A stretch of 64,000 nt of DNA from Arachis hypogaea (Eukaryota > Streptophyta > Magnoliopsida > Fabales > Fabaceae): NCBI RefSeq assembly GCF_003086295.3, contig NC_092047.1, positions 62,786,054 through 62,850,053 on the forward strand, given 5' to 3'. Position 1 is the first letter of the stretch, and each line of letters opens with the position of its first letter. This document shows positions 33,903 to 44,718 of this stretch, in pieces. Below the pieces are notes generated by a model that was not told the origin of the DNA, did not search any database, and worked only from the letters and a program-made list of their open reading frames with translations. The translations under genes were made by a program, and so were the position numbers.

Positions 33903-34085
33903 ACCTGGGAAAGCATAAGGGAATGTAATGAAGTAATAAGGTCCAAACTCCTTAGGAGGCTTGTAAGTTTGGTTGGTCAAATCAAACCCAATTCTTTGAA
34001 CTTCAATCCTATTGAAATATTGTCCTAAAGGAGGAAACAAAGCTAGTTGCACTTGAAGATAATCATCACCATTGAAGAATGCCAA
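33903..34085 (-). pseudogene. Captured LRR-RLK VIII-1 exon: juxtamembrane ectodomain
   Basis: Reads FNGDDYLQVQLALFPPLGQY, then IGFDLTNQTYKPPKEFGPYY and FPYAFPG before a CCCAG|GTACA donor. This is the ectodomain segment just before the transmembrane exon in subfamily VIII-1 receptors. Its 5' edge is fused to the DUF616 piece near 34080-34090 in a different frame, so the junction is not a functional fusion. Confidence 0.85.
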
Positions 34086-34938
34086 TTCGGTGGTCTGCCA
34101 ATTCCTGTGCTCTTAAGGTGATTTCATCCCAGAATGCTAAGTAGCAGACCTGCATACCACTAAACATATTTGGAAGGTAAGATTGGTGACCTTTAAGTTA
34201 CAATAACAATGAAACTCTTATGCTAGTCAAGTAACCTTCTTAAGTGAGGCCTCTAACATCCCAATAGGTTGATAGAGATCATCTCCACCACCAAATGCAC
34301 AAGTAGAAACCACAACTTTGCAAGCTTGCATATAAGTTTTATCTTCATCAGATATCTTAAACCCTCCATTTAAACTGTAGAAACCACAATGTACCATCAT
34401 AGATTCCTTAATCTATATGAAGAAAAACAGAGCATAATATGAGCATAGTAAGCATATTAAAAAGTTCAAGTAACAAAACCATGTAAATCCTTGCTACAAC
34501 TTTAGGAGAAATCCATCTCCCCGTTTAATAATATTCAAATATTAGGTCTTAAAATAAATAAGGATAAATAGATAATGACCTCAAAACTTGTATCTCTCTG
34601 CTCTAATGTTTGATTTCCAGTGAACAAATTAAATCTCGCAAGAGAAAAGGTAGCATTCCGTCCTACAAAAGAAGACTCGCCCTCTGAAGCATATAGAACC
34701 TGGTTAACAGGGCCATTAGAGTCTTCTGTCACATGAATATCAAGGTGTTCAAGTTCTTCAACTGGCAGAAGCTTCAAGCAACCTACCAGGATCGATCAAA
34801 TCACACATCATAATCATAATTAATTACAATTACAATTGCAAGTTTTTGCATGCTGGTGACAATAACTGAGAACATACGCGGTGGATCGAGCCGATTCAAG
34901 TTGTCATGTTGGGGTTCTTTTCTCAGTTTCCTGCATTG
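34084..34938 (-). pseudogene. Captured DUF616 (TOD1/MUCI70-like) gene fragment, four exons
   Basis: Exon-like blocks on the minus strand. ~34938-34879: KLRKEPQHDNLNRLDPPR. 34782-34580: CLKLLPVEELEHLDIHVTED, then RFNLFTGNQTLEQRDTSFE. 34411-34236: IKESMMVHCGFYSLNGGFKI, then YMQACKVVVSTCAFGGGDDL and YQPIGMLEASLKK. 34149-34084: VCYLAFWDEITLRAQELADH. Exon borders keep AG/GT consensus and the frame is open across the spliced joins, so decay is mild. The VHCGF and AFGGGDDL motifs are characteristic of the plant DUF616 family, putative Golgi glycosyltransferases that include Arabidopsis MUCI70 and TOD1. Function of this copy unknown; 5' and 3' ends are missing. Confidence 0.8.
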
Positions 34939-35004
34939 CAAGTAACATCAATTTTTATATAACATAATAAGGGTAGGTTCAAAACAAGGATCTTAGGAAC
35001 TTAC

Positions 35005-35090
35005 ACTTGCTGAATTTGAGGAACGCTGAAGAGCTTTGATGGAAGAGGACCTTCCAAGGATCCAAACTCCATAAATTACAGATAACTAGC
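35005..35090 (-). pseudogene. Captured LRR-RLK VIII-1 exon: leucine-rich repeat
   Basis: MEFGSLEGPLPSKLFSVPQI followed by QQV and a CAAGT|GTAAGT donor is a repeat of the subfamily VIII-1 ectodomain. The DUF616 exons lie between this and the other receptor-kinase exons, so the capture is interleaved. An in-frame TAA just upstream marks decay. Confidence 0.7.
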
Positions 35091-35099
35091 ACTGCTACA

Positions 35100-36180
35100 T
35101 TCACTGCATAGCAAGACAAAAGAAAAAGAAGAGAACTATACTCAAGAACCAAGATACAACAATAAAAGTATTCAAATTTTCTTCAATCTGGAAGCTGGAT
35201 CCTTAATTGGAACTGCAATTCACTTACCTTTTGAACTCCCATTTTCTTGTTCCTTGTACCAAAGCAGCAAGTATATCAAAAATTCAAAATCACTTCAGAA
35301 AATCACTTCAAAAATAAAAATCATAAGTTAGGGATGGTTAGTATAAATTAGACAATTATAGAAGAGATGAGAGTAATAATTTAGAAATATTTTAGGGAAG
35401 TGAATATAATTTATCCAAAATATTATTAATTAGGTGATTCAAATTAATGTGTTCAAATAATAAGAATCAATCCTATTGAAACTAGGATCTATCAAAAAAA
35501 TCCTATTGAAACTAGGAAGTAGGATTAGAGAAGAGCTATACTTGATCTTCGTCCTAGATTTTGTGTGACGAATGAGATTTGAGTCTTTCGATTCTCCTTA
35601 CTTCAGGCTCAATTGTAAAGGACTCAATACTTCAAGAGATGCAAAAGCTATGGTCTCTCTTGACCTAACCTAAATTATCGATTTCGCAACATATATTATA
35701 TATTCTCTTCAAATTTAGAGAACAGGATATTACAATTAGGTCAAGTTTATACCTGAAATAGGAATTTTCAAATGAAACTGAAGTTGGATTTGGAAAGAGT
35801 TAAGTAACAATCAAAAAACATTGCCTGGTTCTTATGAGCTTGATGGAGAGAGATCGGAGAAGGACCAAAGTAGGAGGAGCGAGGGCGGCAACAGAGAGAA
35901 GGAGCGACGGCGGCGTGAGCAAGAGGAGCGATGGCGGGGAGCGACAGCGGCACGGCAGCAACAGAACGCGACGGCGGCGTGAGCAAACGAAGTGACAGTG
36001 GCGCAACCGTGACGCCGGCAGCGGAGAATGAGGGTTGTTCAACTCGGCTGTGGGATCGCTAGAGAGGGAGAGAGTAATTGAGTGCTACTACTGTTTGAAT
36101 TGGTGGGTTGCTGTGTGTTGCTCCCTTTGACGCAAAAAATTCATTTGTAGAATAAAATTGTGTTTCTGATTATCTTGGAA
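35100..36180. other. CACTA interior without recognised coding
   Basis: Includes a GC-rich patch (35855-36040) with two copies of GCGACGGCGGCGTGAGCAA-type sequence, possibly a captured 5' region. No protein recognised; the minus-strand ORFs at 35768-36042 are low-complexity. Confidence 0.4.
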
Positions 36181-36214
36181 GCGGGAAGTGGGCGTGGGGA
36201 AGGTGTTTTTAACA

Positions 36215-36600
36215 ATAAAAATCGACGGTACAGTCGTCGATTTTAATTTAAAAAAAAAGCAACATCTTTTGCGTTTATTTTATATATTAAATTCACGCCG
36301 TTTATTTTATTTTGGAAAGCAATCTAAACTATTCAAATTTATCGACGAAATCGTTGTCGATATTTTAAATATAAAAATAGACGTCATGTTCGTCGATTTT
36401 AAAATAAAAGTATTTTCGTCCCCTTCTCCGTCGACAATATGACGGAAGTGTAGAAAAGTTTAATGCAGCATAAAAAAATCGACGACCAGGCCGTCGATTT
36501 TATTATTTTATTTTTAAATTTCTTTTTTTAAAATATCGACATCAAGCCGTCGATATTTATCGACGGGAGAGATAGCCGTCGATTTTTTGCGTCGAAAAAT
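36215..36600. repeat. CACTA right subterminal repeats
   Basis: Repeated AATCGACGR / CGTCGAT units in both orientations, the inverted counterpart of 32150-32620. Confidence 0.85.
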
Positions 36601-36681
36601 ACCCTTTTTCTTGTAGTGGAGGAAAGAATTGTCATTTTAGCATCTCTCAAGAGAGGGGAGTGAATTTTTCTTTATATTTTA

Positions 36682-37487
36682 TAGGCATAATAGCCACTCA
36701 CAATTTGGTTTTAAAAAATCCGAAGCAACTCTAAGTGTGTCATCAAATTCTCAATTAATATTCAATACTTTTACAACTCTAAAAATATGACAAGAATGAT
36801 ATTTGTGAGATAATAATATTGTCAATTGAACATAATCTCGTTCAATTTAATAAAAACCTTAAGTTTTCCAACTCTATGAATCATAATTTGAATTTATAGA
36901 TAACCATAAATATGAGCATAATAAAAATTAGAGATATAGCTAAATATTAGATTAAAAAATTACCTTGAGACTTCAATAATTATTAGAACTCAGAAATGAA
37001 AGATTTTTCTTGCTTACTAAGCTTGAGCTCTTAATGGGGTTGTGGAAAAAAATAAGGTTCTCTTTTTAATATAAGTGATAAAAAAATGAAAAAAAATTGT
37101 AAGATCCCAACTGCTTTAAAATTAAATAATGGAGTATTTATAATTTATGGTATTTGTTTTTGATTTTATCTTTAGAAATTCTTTTTTTAATCAAAAGTAA
37201 TTAAATCAAAGTTATGATACTTTGGGTTTAAAAGTAATGAGAATTTGTTAATTTAATTTGAATATTAAAATTTTAAATTTAATTTTATGAATAAAAATTA
37301 ATTATATTATCTCTAATTTTAAATTAGAGTACTTATTTGAAAACCAATAAGTTAGTTAATAAATAGATAATGTACTTAAAATAATTTTTATTTAGTTAAA
37401 TTTGATTTTAAATTACTATTCTACCTTCTAATTTTATCAAAACCTATTCTACCTCCAAAGAATTATTTCATTTATTTAAATGTGGTG
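36682..37487. other. AT-rich stretch without features
   Basis: No ORF or clear repeat seen. Confidence 0.5.
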
Positions 37488-37787
37488 GTATTTATCTGTG
37501 GTTTTGAATGCATGGAAAGAATAGTGCATATTTAGTCTTGGAGTTAAGGTTGTTAATTCATGAGGTACAGGAATTTAGAGAATTATTATGAATTCTCTAA
37601 ACTAAAACAAGAACTTAATCTTAGGAGCAAAAGAAATAGCAAAAAAATAAAATAAAATATGAAAAGCAAGGCCCAAGACTCTGAACATCAATGGCTAGGA
37701 AGATTAAGTATGATTAAAAGTTAAAAAGAGTTGTTTTCCTACTCATATGCTTGTGGTATGAATGTGTCAAGTAAAAATTGAGACAGA
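37488..37787 (+). mobile_element. Remnant of an A-family internal region
   Basis: Resembles A internal 22810-23090 in order of short motifs (GTGGTGG..., GTGCATATTT, AAGCAAGGCCCAAGRCTYTGA, CAATGG). Truncated at 37788 by LARD-3. Confidence 0.5.
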
Positions 37788-39229
37788 TGACAGAGAAAAA
37801 AAATGTCGGTAAAGATTTTCACAAAAATATCGCATTGCAAGTATAGTTCTAAACCGACAATTAAACCTCAATCAATATTTAAATTATTTGTCACTTAAGC
37901 AGACCCAATAAAATTAACCGAAGTATTTAAACCTCAGGTCGTCTCTCAAGAAATTGTAGGGAAGTATGTTTATTATTGGTTATGAGAAAGTATATTTTTG
38001 GATTTTGAGTTTAATAAGCAAGGAATGTAAATAACAAGAAGATAACTGATAACTAAGAAAAGTCCTAGCAAGGGTTGGGAATCAGAATTTCTATCCTCAT
38101 TATCATTGTCAATTGTGATGGTAATTACAAATTGTTCTCACTTAGTTAACTTCTAACAGTTGAAGGAAAGTCAAGTGAGCAATTCAACTTGAGTTCACAA
38201 GTCCTAATCAAAGACTAGAGTTAGTGAAGCTCAAGCCAACTAACAACTTTTAATCACCAACCAACAAGAGACTTTGACAATTTAAGAGTCTCCAAATTGC
38301 TCAATCCAAGCTAAGAATACAAAATTCTAATTTAAAATCCAACCAAGTATTTTATCAAACACTTGGTAGGCACAAAATAAAAGCATAGAAAAATTAACAA
38401 GGAATATTAAATCTAAACAACCAATTGCAAGCATCAATGATTAATAATTAAAGAGAGTAACAATAAACATGGAGAACATAAATTGCATTAACAGAAATCA
38501 AATGTAACAAGAGCTCATAAACATAAAAAATGCAAAAAAGAGAAATTAACAAGAGAAGAAGATGAACTAAAGTGTTTAAACAAATAAAAGTGAGAGAAAA
38601 CTAAATTAAAGGAAGATTGAACCTGAACTTAAGGAGAAATTGAAATAAGAAACCATAAACCTAGAGAGAGGAGAGAGCTCTCCTTTGTCTCTAGAAAACT
38701 ACATCTAAACCTAATTAATGTGAATGAAAGTATGAATGATTCATTCTTCTCCCAGTTCCACTCTGCAGCCTCTATTCTTCATTTTTGGGCTTGAAACTGG
38801 GCCAAAAACAACCCAAAAATTGCCCCCAGCGTTTTCTGTAATTGCAGCACGTGACGCTCGTCACGCGTATACGTCGCTTGAAGTATGGCGCGATCATGCG
38901 CACGCGTCGTCCATGCGTGCGCGTTGAAATCAGCTTCTCAAATCTACATTTTCTTGTGTTCCTTCCACTTTTGCATGCTTCCTTTCCATCCTCTAAGCCA
39001 TTCTTGCCCTGTAAACCCTAAAAACACTTAACACACATATCACGGCATCGAATGGTAATAAGAGAGGATTAAAATTAGCAAATTTAAGGCTAAAGAAGCA
39101 TGTTTTCAATCATAGCACAAAATTATGAAGGAAAATGTAAAACATGCGAATTATACGAATAAGTGTGAGAATACTGGATAAAACCCACTCAATTCAATAC
39201 AAAATAAATCGCAAAATAGTGGTTTATCA
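37788..39229 (-). mobile_element. LARD-3 3' LTR (1442 bp)
   Basis: On the minus strand TGATAAACCACT ... TCTCTGTCA. Its left segment (37800-38000) matches the right LTR at 61155-61375. A CpG-rich palindrome patch lies at 38845-38930. Confidence 0.85.
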
Positions 39230-39263
39230 ATCTTTCCACACTTAAACATTAGCATGTCCTCAA
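39230..39263 (-). promoter_or_regulatory. Polypurine tract of LARD-3
   Basis: Minus strand GAGGACATGCTAATG then TTTAAGTGTGGAAAGAT directly before TGATAAAC. Confidence 0.65.
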
Positions 39264-41013
39264 GTTAAGCTCAAGAGAAACTATAAGAGAGTGAAGAGGG
39301 ATGGTAGAATTTATGAAATGCAACTAAATGCAAAATATTTTTACCTACTTAGTTAAAAGTAAATCAACCTTCCAAAAACAAATATGAACTGGTTCTCACT
39401 AATTCAAATCATAAAATTAAATACAAGTAGACTTGCGCGAAGAAAGCTCGTGAACGCCGGGAACAAAGAATCGAGCATCGAACATTCACCAGAAGTGTAT
39501 ACACTCTAATCACTCAAGTGTTTAAGGCTCGATTCTCTCAATTCTCTACTAATCTTGCTTTCTAAGACTTGCTCTTCTTCTACCAATCAACAAAGATTTA
39601 ATGCACAAATACACATATCATGAGGTCTTTTAAGGGTTGTAATGGGGTTAGGGTCAAGGTAGGATTGTATTTGGTTAAGTGGACTAAAATCTGAATCCTT
39701 GATTAACCTAAACTTTCCACCTAACTTAGACAATCCATGTAATCAGAATATAAGTTAGGTGGAAAGTTTAGGTTAATCAAGGATTCAGATTTTAGTCCAC
39801 TTAACCAAATACAATCCTACCTTGACCCTAACCCTATTACAACCCTTAAAAGACCTTATGATATGTGTATTTGTGCATTAAATCTTTGTTGATTGGTAGA
39901 AGAAGAGCAAGTCTAACATATTCATGCATCTAAATTTGAGTACAACTCATATGCATTGCTATTGCCATTTACTTTGGGGCATTTTGTCCCTTTTTTATTA
40001 TTTGCTCTTTTTTTTTTCTTTTTCTCATTTTTTCTTTTTATTTTTCTTTTCTTTTGTTTTTATCAATGCATATGTTTAAGGTATTGAATGCAAGAATATG
40101 TCCTCAACATTCTTTTCACATTTCCACAAAAAAGTCTAACATACTCAATTCCCAAACCAAATATTGCCAAACCTAACTTTCCCACACTTAAATCGTGAAC
40201 ACTTTCACTGGTCTAAGCTAACCAAGGATTCAAATTAGGGACAATTATTGTTTTCCACTTAGAGTTAATGATGAGCTAAAGTAAAGAATAAACGGGATAA
40301 AATGGTTCAACATTGGTTTGCAAAGGATGATGAAAAGGGATAAGGCCATATGGGTATGTAAGCTACAGTGAAACAAATGTCTCAATCACATAACTGCATG
40401 CATACATCAAATAATGGAAATATAGAATCAAGCAAGATAAAGATCACAATTTTATAGAGAACAACACACACCAAAACAAAATATTAGTTGATAAGATGCA
40501 ACCAATCAAATAGGCTCAAAATCTCACTAGTTTTGTGTTCTAGCTCTAAAACCATGTTCTAAAATAAATTTCTTCAAGCAAGTTCAACAAAAGTTTTAAT
40601 TCAAATTAGTGAAATGTTATAAAATAGTTTCTTAGAAAAGAATTCATCACTTCAACTAAGTAGGACATAAATGCAAGCAACTAACTATATATGTAATCTA
40701 TTATGAAATACAACAACTAATCTAACAAAGAAGAGTAAGAATTGGTGTTGAAAAGAAAGTAACTAACCCACGGAAGTAAGTATCGACCTCCCCACACTTA
40801 AAGATTGCACCGTCCTCGGTGTATGCTAAGATGTGCAAGTGGACGGGTGGCTACAACTGATGCGCTTCCTCCAAAGATTGTGCAGCAGGACTTGTTTGTT
40901 GCCCCATTTAGAAGTGTTCTATTTCCCTTCTTGGTGGCCATCTTGAAAGAGGACAAAAAGGAAGAAGAATAATCCACAAACAAAGATATGCAAATAAATA
41001 AAATATGGGTAGC
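39264..41013 (-). mobile_element. LARD-3 internal region, PPT-side part
   Basis: No ORF. A ~115-bp inverted repeat lies around 39650-39765 and 39740-39870 (GGAAAGTTTAGGTTAATCAA against its complement). Polypurine-like motif at 40787-40817. Ends at the LARD-2 insertion, target GTAGC/GTAGG. Confidence 0.7.
40787..40817 (-). promoter_or_regulatory. Internal polypurine-like motif of LARD-3
   Basis: Minus strand GAGGACGGTGCAATC then TTTAAGTGTGGGGAGG. Confidence 0.5.
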
Positions 41014-42051
41014 TGATGAGAGAGCTTTTGTGTGGTCTAGAATTCACAATAAATTTTCGTTGCAAGTATAGTTTCTAAACTAACAATAGTCCTTTCATAC
41101 AAAAGATTGTTTGTCACAAGTAACAAACCCCTAAATTTATAAACCGAAGTATTGAACCTCGGGTCGTTCTCCCTATGAATTACAATAAAGTGACCTTGTT
41201 ATTGGTTATGAAGTATGTTTGGGGTTTTTTGAGATAGGAGACAAGAAATGTAAAATGCAATGAAAATAAAGTAATAACTATGAAAAGCTCTTGGCAAGGT
41301 TATGAGAACTAGAAGTCCTATTCTAGTTATCCTCCTCAATTGTGACCACAAATTATCCATTGCTACCACTTAGTTAACCTCTAACCATGGAGGAAAGTCA
41401 AGTGGATGAATCAACTTGATTCCACAAGTCCTAGCCAACTCCCAAGGGAAAGACTAGCTTTAGTGGTATCCAAATCAATTAGCAACTTCTAATTATCAAT
41501 CAACAAAGGAATTAGATAACTCAAGCATCACTAATTACTCCACCTAGGCCAAGAGGAACAAAATCTACACTAAAATCCAACCAAGCATTTTATCAAACAC
41601 TTGGAAGGCATAAAAGGAAAGTAAAGTAAATTGACAACAAAAATAGAATCTAACAACAATTATGGCAATGAATTAAAAACAACAATCAAAAGGAACACAA
41701 TTATTATGAATTACCTCTAATTGAATTGAAAGAGAAGAGAAGGAACAAAAGTAGATCTACAACAAAGCATGGAAGCAAAATAGAAGAGATTACAACAAAA
41801 GAATAGAGGAAGAAGAATGTAACAACAAGAATTGAGAATCAAAAGTAGGAGAAGGCATGAATTGAAACCTAGATCTAAGAACTAATCCTAATCCTAATTC
41901 CTAATCCTAGAGAGAAGTGAGAACTTCTCTCTCTAAAACTAACTTTCCCTCCAAAAATTAAACTAAACTAAACTAATGTGTGAAAGTATGTAAAGTATGT
42001 TGATTCCCCTTTAATCCTTGGCTTAAATAGCATCAGAAATGAGTTGGATTG
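41014..42051 (-). mobile_element. LARD-2 left (3') LTR, first segment
   Basis: TGATGAGAGAGC ... up to the C insertion site GATTG (42047-42051). Matches 56467-57507. Confidence 0.9.
42047..42051. other. Left target duplication of element C (GATTG)
   Basis: Repeated at 51746-51750; the undisturbed site GATTGGGCCC is at about 57503 in the other LARD-2 LTR. Confidence 0.9.
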
Positions 42052-44683
42052 TGATGCGCATAAACTTGTTATGCTACGATTTAGGAAATTGCACGATTGG
42101 CAAAATTCCTTCCGGCAAGTGCACCAGTTATCGTCAAGTAAAAACTCACAATAGAGTGAGGTCGAATCCCACAAGGATTGGTTGAGTGAGCAATTCGGAT
42201 TAGAAGTGTGTTCTAGTTGAGCGGAATCAAGATTTAGATGAGAATTGTGGAATGTAAAATTGGCGGGAAACGTAAATGACAAGAAATTTAAATGGCGGAA
42301 TCTTAAATTGCATGAATTAAAGAGCAGAAGCTAAATTGCTGAAATTAAAAGGGAATGGGGGTGATTGCATGAATTGAGTTACAGAATGTAAAGAGAAAGT
42401 GGAAATCAGAAATGGGGAATTCATTGGGTTATAGGAGATATTGAGATCTCCGAATCAAAACATGTTATCTCTTCCTCAACCAATGCGTTCATTGAATTTT
42501 GCTTGGCAATCTTATATGATTGGATCCCAATCCCTTGGCTCACCAATTCTCTCTAAAAACAAACAAATTCCCAATCCCTTGGTTTAAATGTTCATAAGAA
42601 GAGATGATGCTCGATCACTGATTTTACCACACAGTTTCATGAACCACAATTTGGTAGGATTACATGTCACAATATCCATCCAAACCCCAATCCAATTCAC
42701 TGTGAGAAAGCTTCTCTAGCATGAATCCTCCATTCCTTTCCCAAGGTTCCGAAGGATTCCAATTATGGGTAGTTTCTTTCCCAAGACAACTACCCAATGG
42801 AATTAGATCGAGAAGCTTTCTAACAAAATTCAAGAGAAAAGATTGAAGAAGAAGACAAACTATTATTGATTCATTGAATTACAATAGAGCTCCCTAACCC
42901 AATGAAAGGGGGTTTAGTGAGTCATAGCTCTGAATTCAATTACAAAGATATGAAAACTAGCCAAAAATGAAAAGGTAAAAGTCCTTCCTAACTTAAATTC
43001 TATCCTATTTATACACTTTCTATACTGAGCTTCTGTTGTGTTTCTTGGGCTTTGAGGCCTCTCCCTGCTTTCCTTTTGCCTTGGGTTTATGATCCATAAT
43101 CTTGATGAGGCTGCTGATCCAAATTCTGTAACATTCATTGAGCCAACTTAGTGATAATCAAATAATGACACATGACTCAACAAATTGAAATTTCAGACTC
43201 ATCAATCCTTCAGGCCCAATCCCATAAACCATGATATTCAATTGGGTTTCATACCAGAGTAAGTTTAAGTTAATGTTTGTGCTCAAATACTAACTTAAAC
43301 TGCAATATTTTTGGCCCAGAAACCTTCTCCAAGAGTGGTGTTTAAGTTGCAGTTTAAGCTTAAACTGCAGCTTAAACGCCAGACACTTCCAGTGATGCCT
43401 TTTGTGGAAGCACGTTTAAGCTTCAGTTTAAGGCTAAACTGAAGCTTAAACGTGGAAATGGAAGAAGGCAGCCCTGGAGGGTAACGTAGTCGAACACGTT
43501 TAAGCTTCAGTTTAAGGTTAAACTGAAGCTTAAACGTGGAGATAGGAAAGGCAGCCCTGGAGGTCGAACACGTTTAAGCTCCAGTTTAAGGTTAAACTGG
43601 AGCTTAAACGTGGAAATAGAGAAAGCCATCCTGGAGGTCGAACACGTTTAAGATCCAGTTTAAGGTTAAACTGGAGCTTAAACGTGGAAATAGAGAAAGC
43701 CATCTGGGAGGTCGAACACGTTTAAGCTCCAGTTTAAGGTTAAACTGGAGCTTAAACGTGGAAGCTGAGAAAGGTAGCCCTGGAGGTGTCGAACACGTTT
43801 AAGCTCCAGTTTAAGGTTAAACTGGAGCTTAAACGTGGAAATGGAGAAAGCAACCCTGGAGGAGAAAACTTGGTCGAACACGTTTAGGCTTCAGTTTAAG
43901 GTTGAACTAAAGTTTAAACGTGGAAATGAAGAAAGCAACCCTGGAGGAGCAATTGGGTCGAACACGTTTAAGCTTCAGTTTAAGGTTAAACTGAAGCTTA
44001 AACGTGGAAATGAAGGAAGCAACCCTGGAGGAGGAAAATAGTCGAACATGTTTAAGCTTCAGTTTAAGGTTAAACTGGAGCTTAAACGTGGAAATGCTCC
44101 TGGTGCCTTTCTTACTTCTGGCGTTTAACCTCCAGTTTAAGGTTAAACTGGAGGTTAAACGTGGAAATGCTTCCTGAGTGAAATTCTCATTCTGGCGTTT
44201 AACCTCCAGTTTAAGGTTAAACTGGAGGTTAAACTTCAGTTTCAGCATTTCTTAGCCTTCATGATTCTGGCGTTTAAGCTCCAGTTTAGGCTTAAACTGG
44301 AACTTAAACGCCATTTCCAGCATTATATGGCTTGGTAGTTTAAGTTCCAGTTTAAGCTTAAACTGGAACTTAAACTCCACATGTGATATTCAAGCTTCCT
44401 TTATTGATTTTGTTGCTTCCTTGCCTAGCCTCTTCTTCCCTGAAATCATCCAAACAATTGCATCAAAGTCTTGCAAAATTTCATGAGAAATCTTCCAGTC
44501 ATAGCATTCAAGTAATATAACTAAAACTCATGGAATTTGCATCAAAATCATACTGTTTGGATGGTTCATTGCTTTGTTATTCATTTAACCATTCTTGGTT
44601 ACTTTAAGCTCAAGAAAATGCATAAAACAACTAAAACTAACAGAAAAATACTAGTGAAACTAGCCTAAGATGCCTTGGCATCA
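42052..44683 (-). mobile_element. Element C 3' LTR (2632 bp)
   Basis: On the minus strand TGATGCCAAGG ... TATGCGCATCA. GTATAAATAG (43014-43005, minus) is a candidate TATA box. Fourteen long palindromes lie at 43320-44395. Confidence 0.9.
43320..44395. repeat. Array of ~14 long palindromes in C 3' LTR
   Basis: Units of about 40 bp such as 43796-43835: 19-nt arms CGTTTAAGCTCCAGTTTAA and its exact complement around a GG spacer. Neighbouring units vary in sequence (CTTC/GAAG, CTCC/GGAG, CCTCC/GGAGG), usually with both arms changed together. Spacers of ~35 bp are related to one another. Confidence 0.9.
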
Positions 44684-44718
44684 CAACACCAAACTTAATA
44701 CTTGCTTGTCCCTAAGCA
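44684..44718 (-). promoter_or_regulatory. Polypurine tract of element C
   Basis: Minus strand TTAGGGACAAGCAAG then TATTAAGTTTGGTGTTG directly before TGATGCC. Confidence 0.65.

Larger units (their letters stand above)
32133..36618. mobile_element. Non-autonomous CACTA transposon with captured gene pieces
   Basis: Starts CACTACAAGAAA and ends TTTCTTGTAGTG, with the 3-bp target duplication GAG on both sides (32130-32132, 36619-36621). Subterminal arrays of ATCGACGGC-type units fill about 32150-32620 and 36215-36600. No transposase was found. The interior (32640-36180) holds intron-containing minus-strand gene fragments. Confidence 0.93.
31229..36672. mobile_element. Mutator-like MITE split by a CACTA element
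   Basis: Left part 31229-32132 and right part 36622-36672 form a ~955-bp AT-rich foldback. The outer ends are inverted repeats (TTCACTCTCCTCTCTTAAGA against its near-complement at the right). TATATTTTA (31220-31228 and 36673-36681) is a 9-bp target duplication, as expected for Mutator-type insertion. Left-part sequences 31255-31620 pair with 31760-32125. No ORF. Confidence 0.85.

Noticed and set aside
43678..44248. ORFs with repeated FKLQFNLKLKLKR residues (also 50740-51310)
   Set aside because: They are translations of the palindrome array on both strands; no coding signal beyond the repeat.
43320..44395. CRISPR-like array of regularly spaced palindromic repeats
   Set aside because: Spacers are related to each other, repeat arms vary, no cas genes, and the DNA is a plant LTR present twice with the same content.
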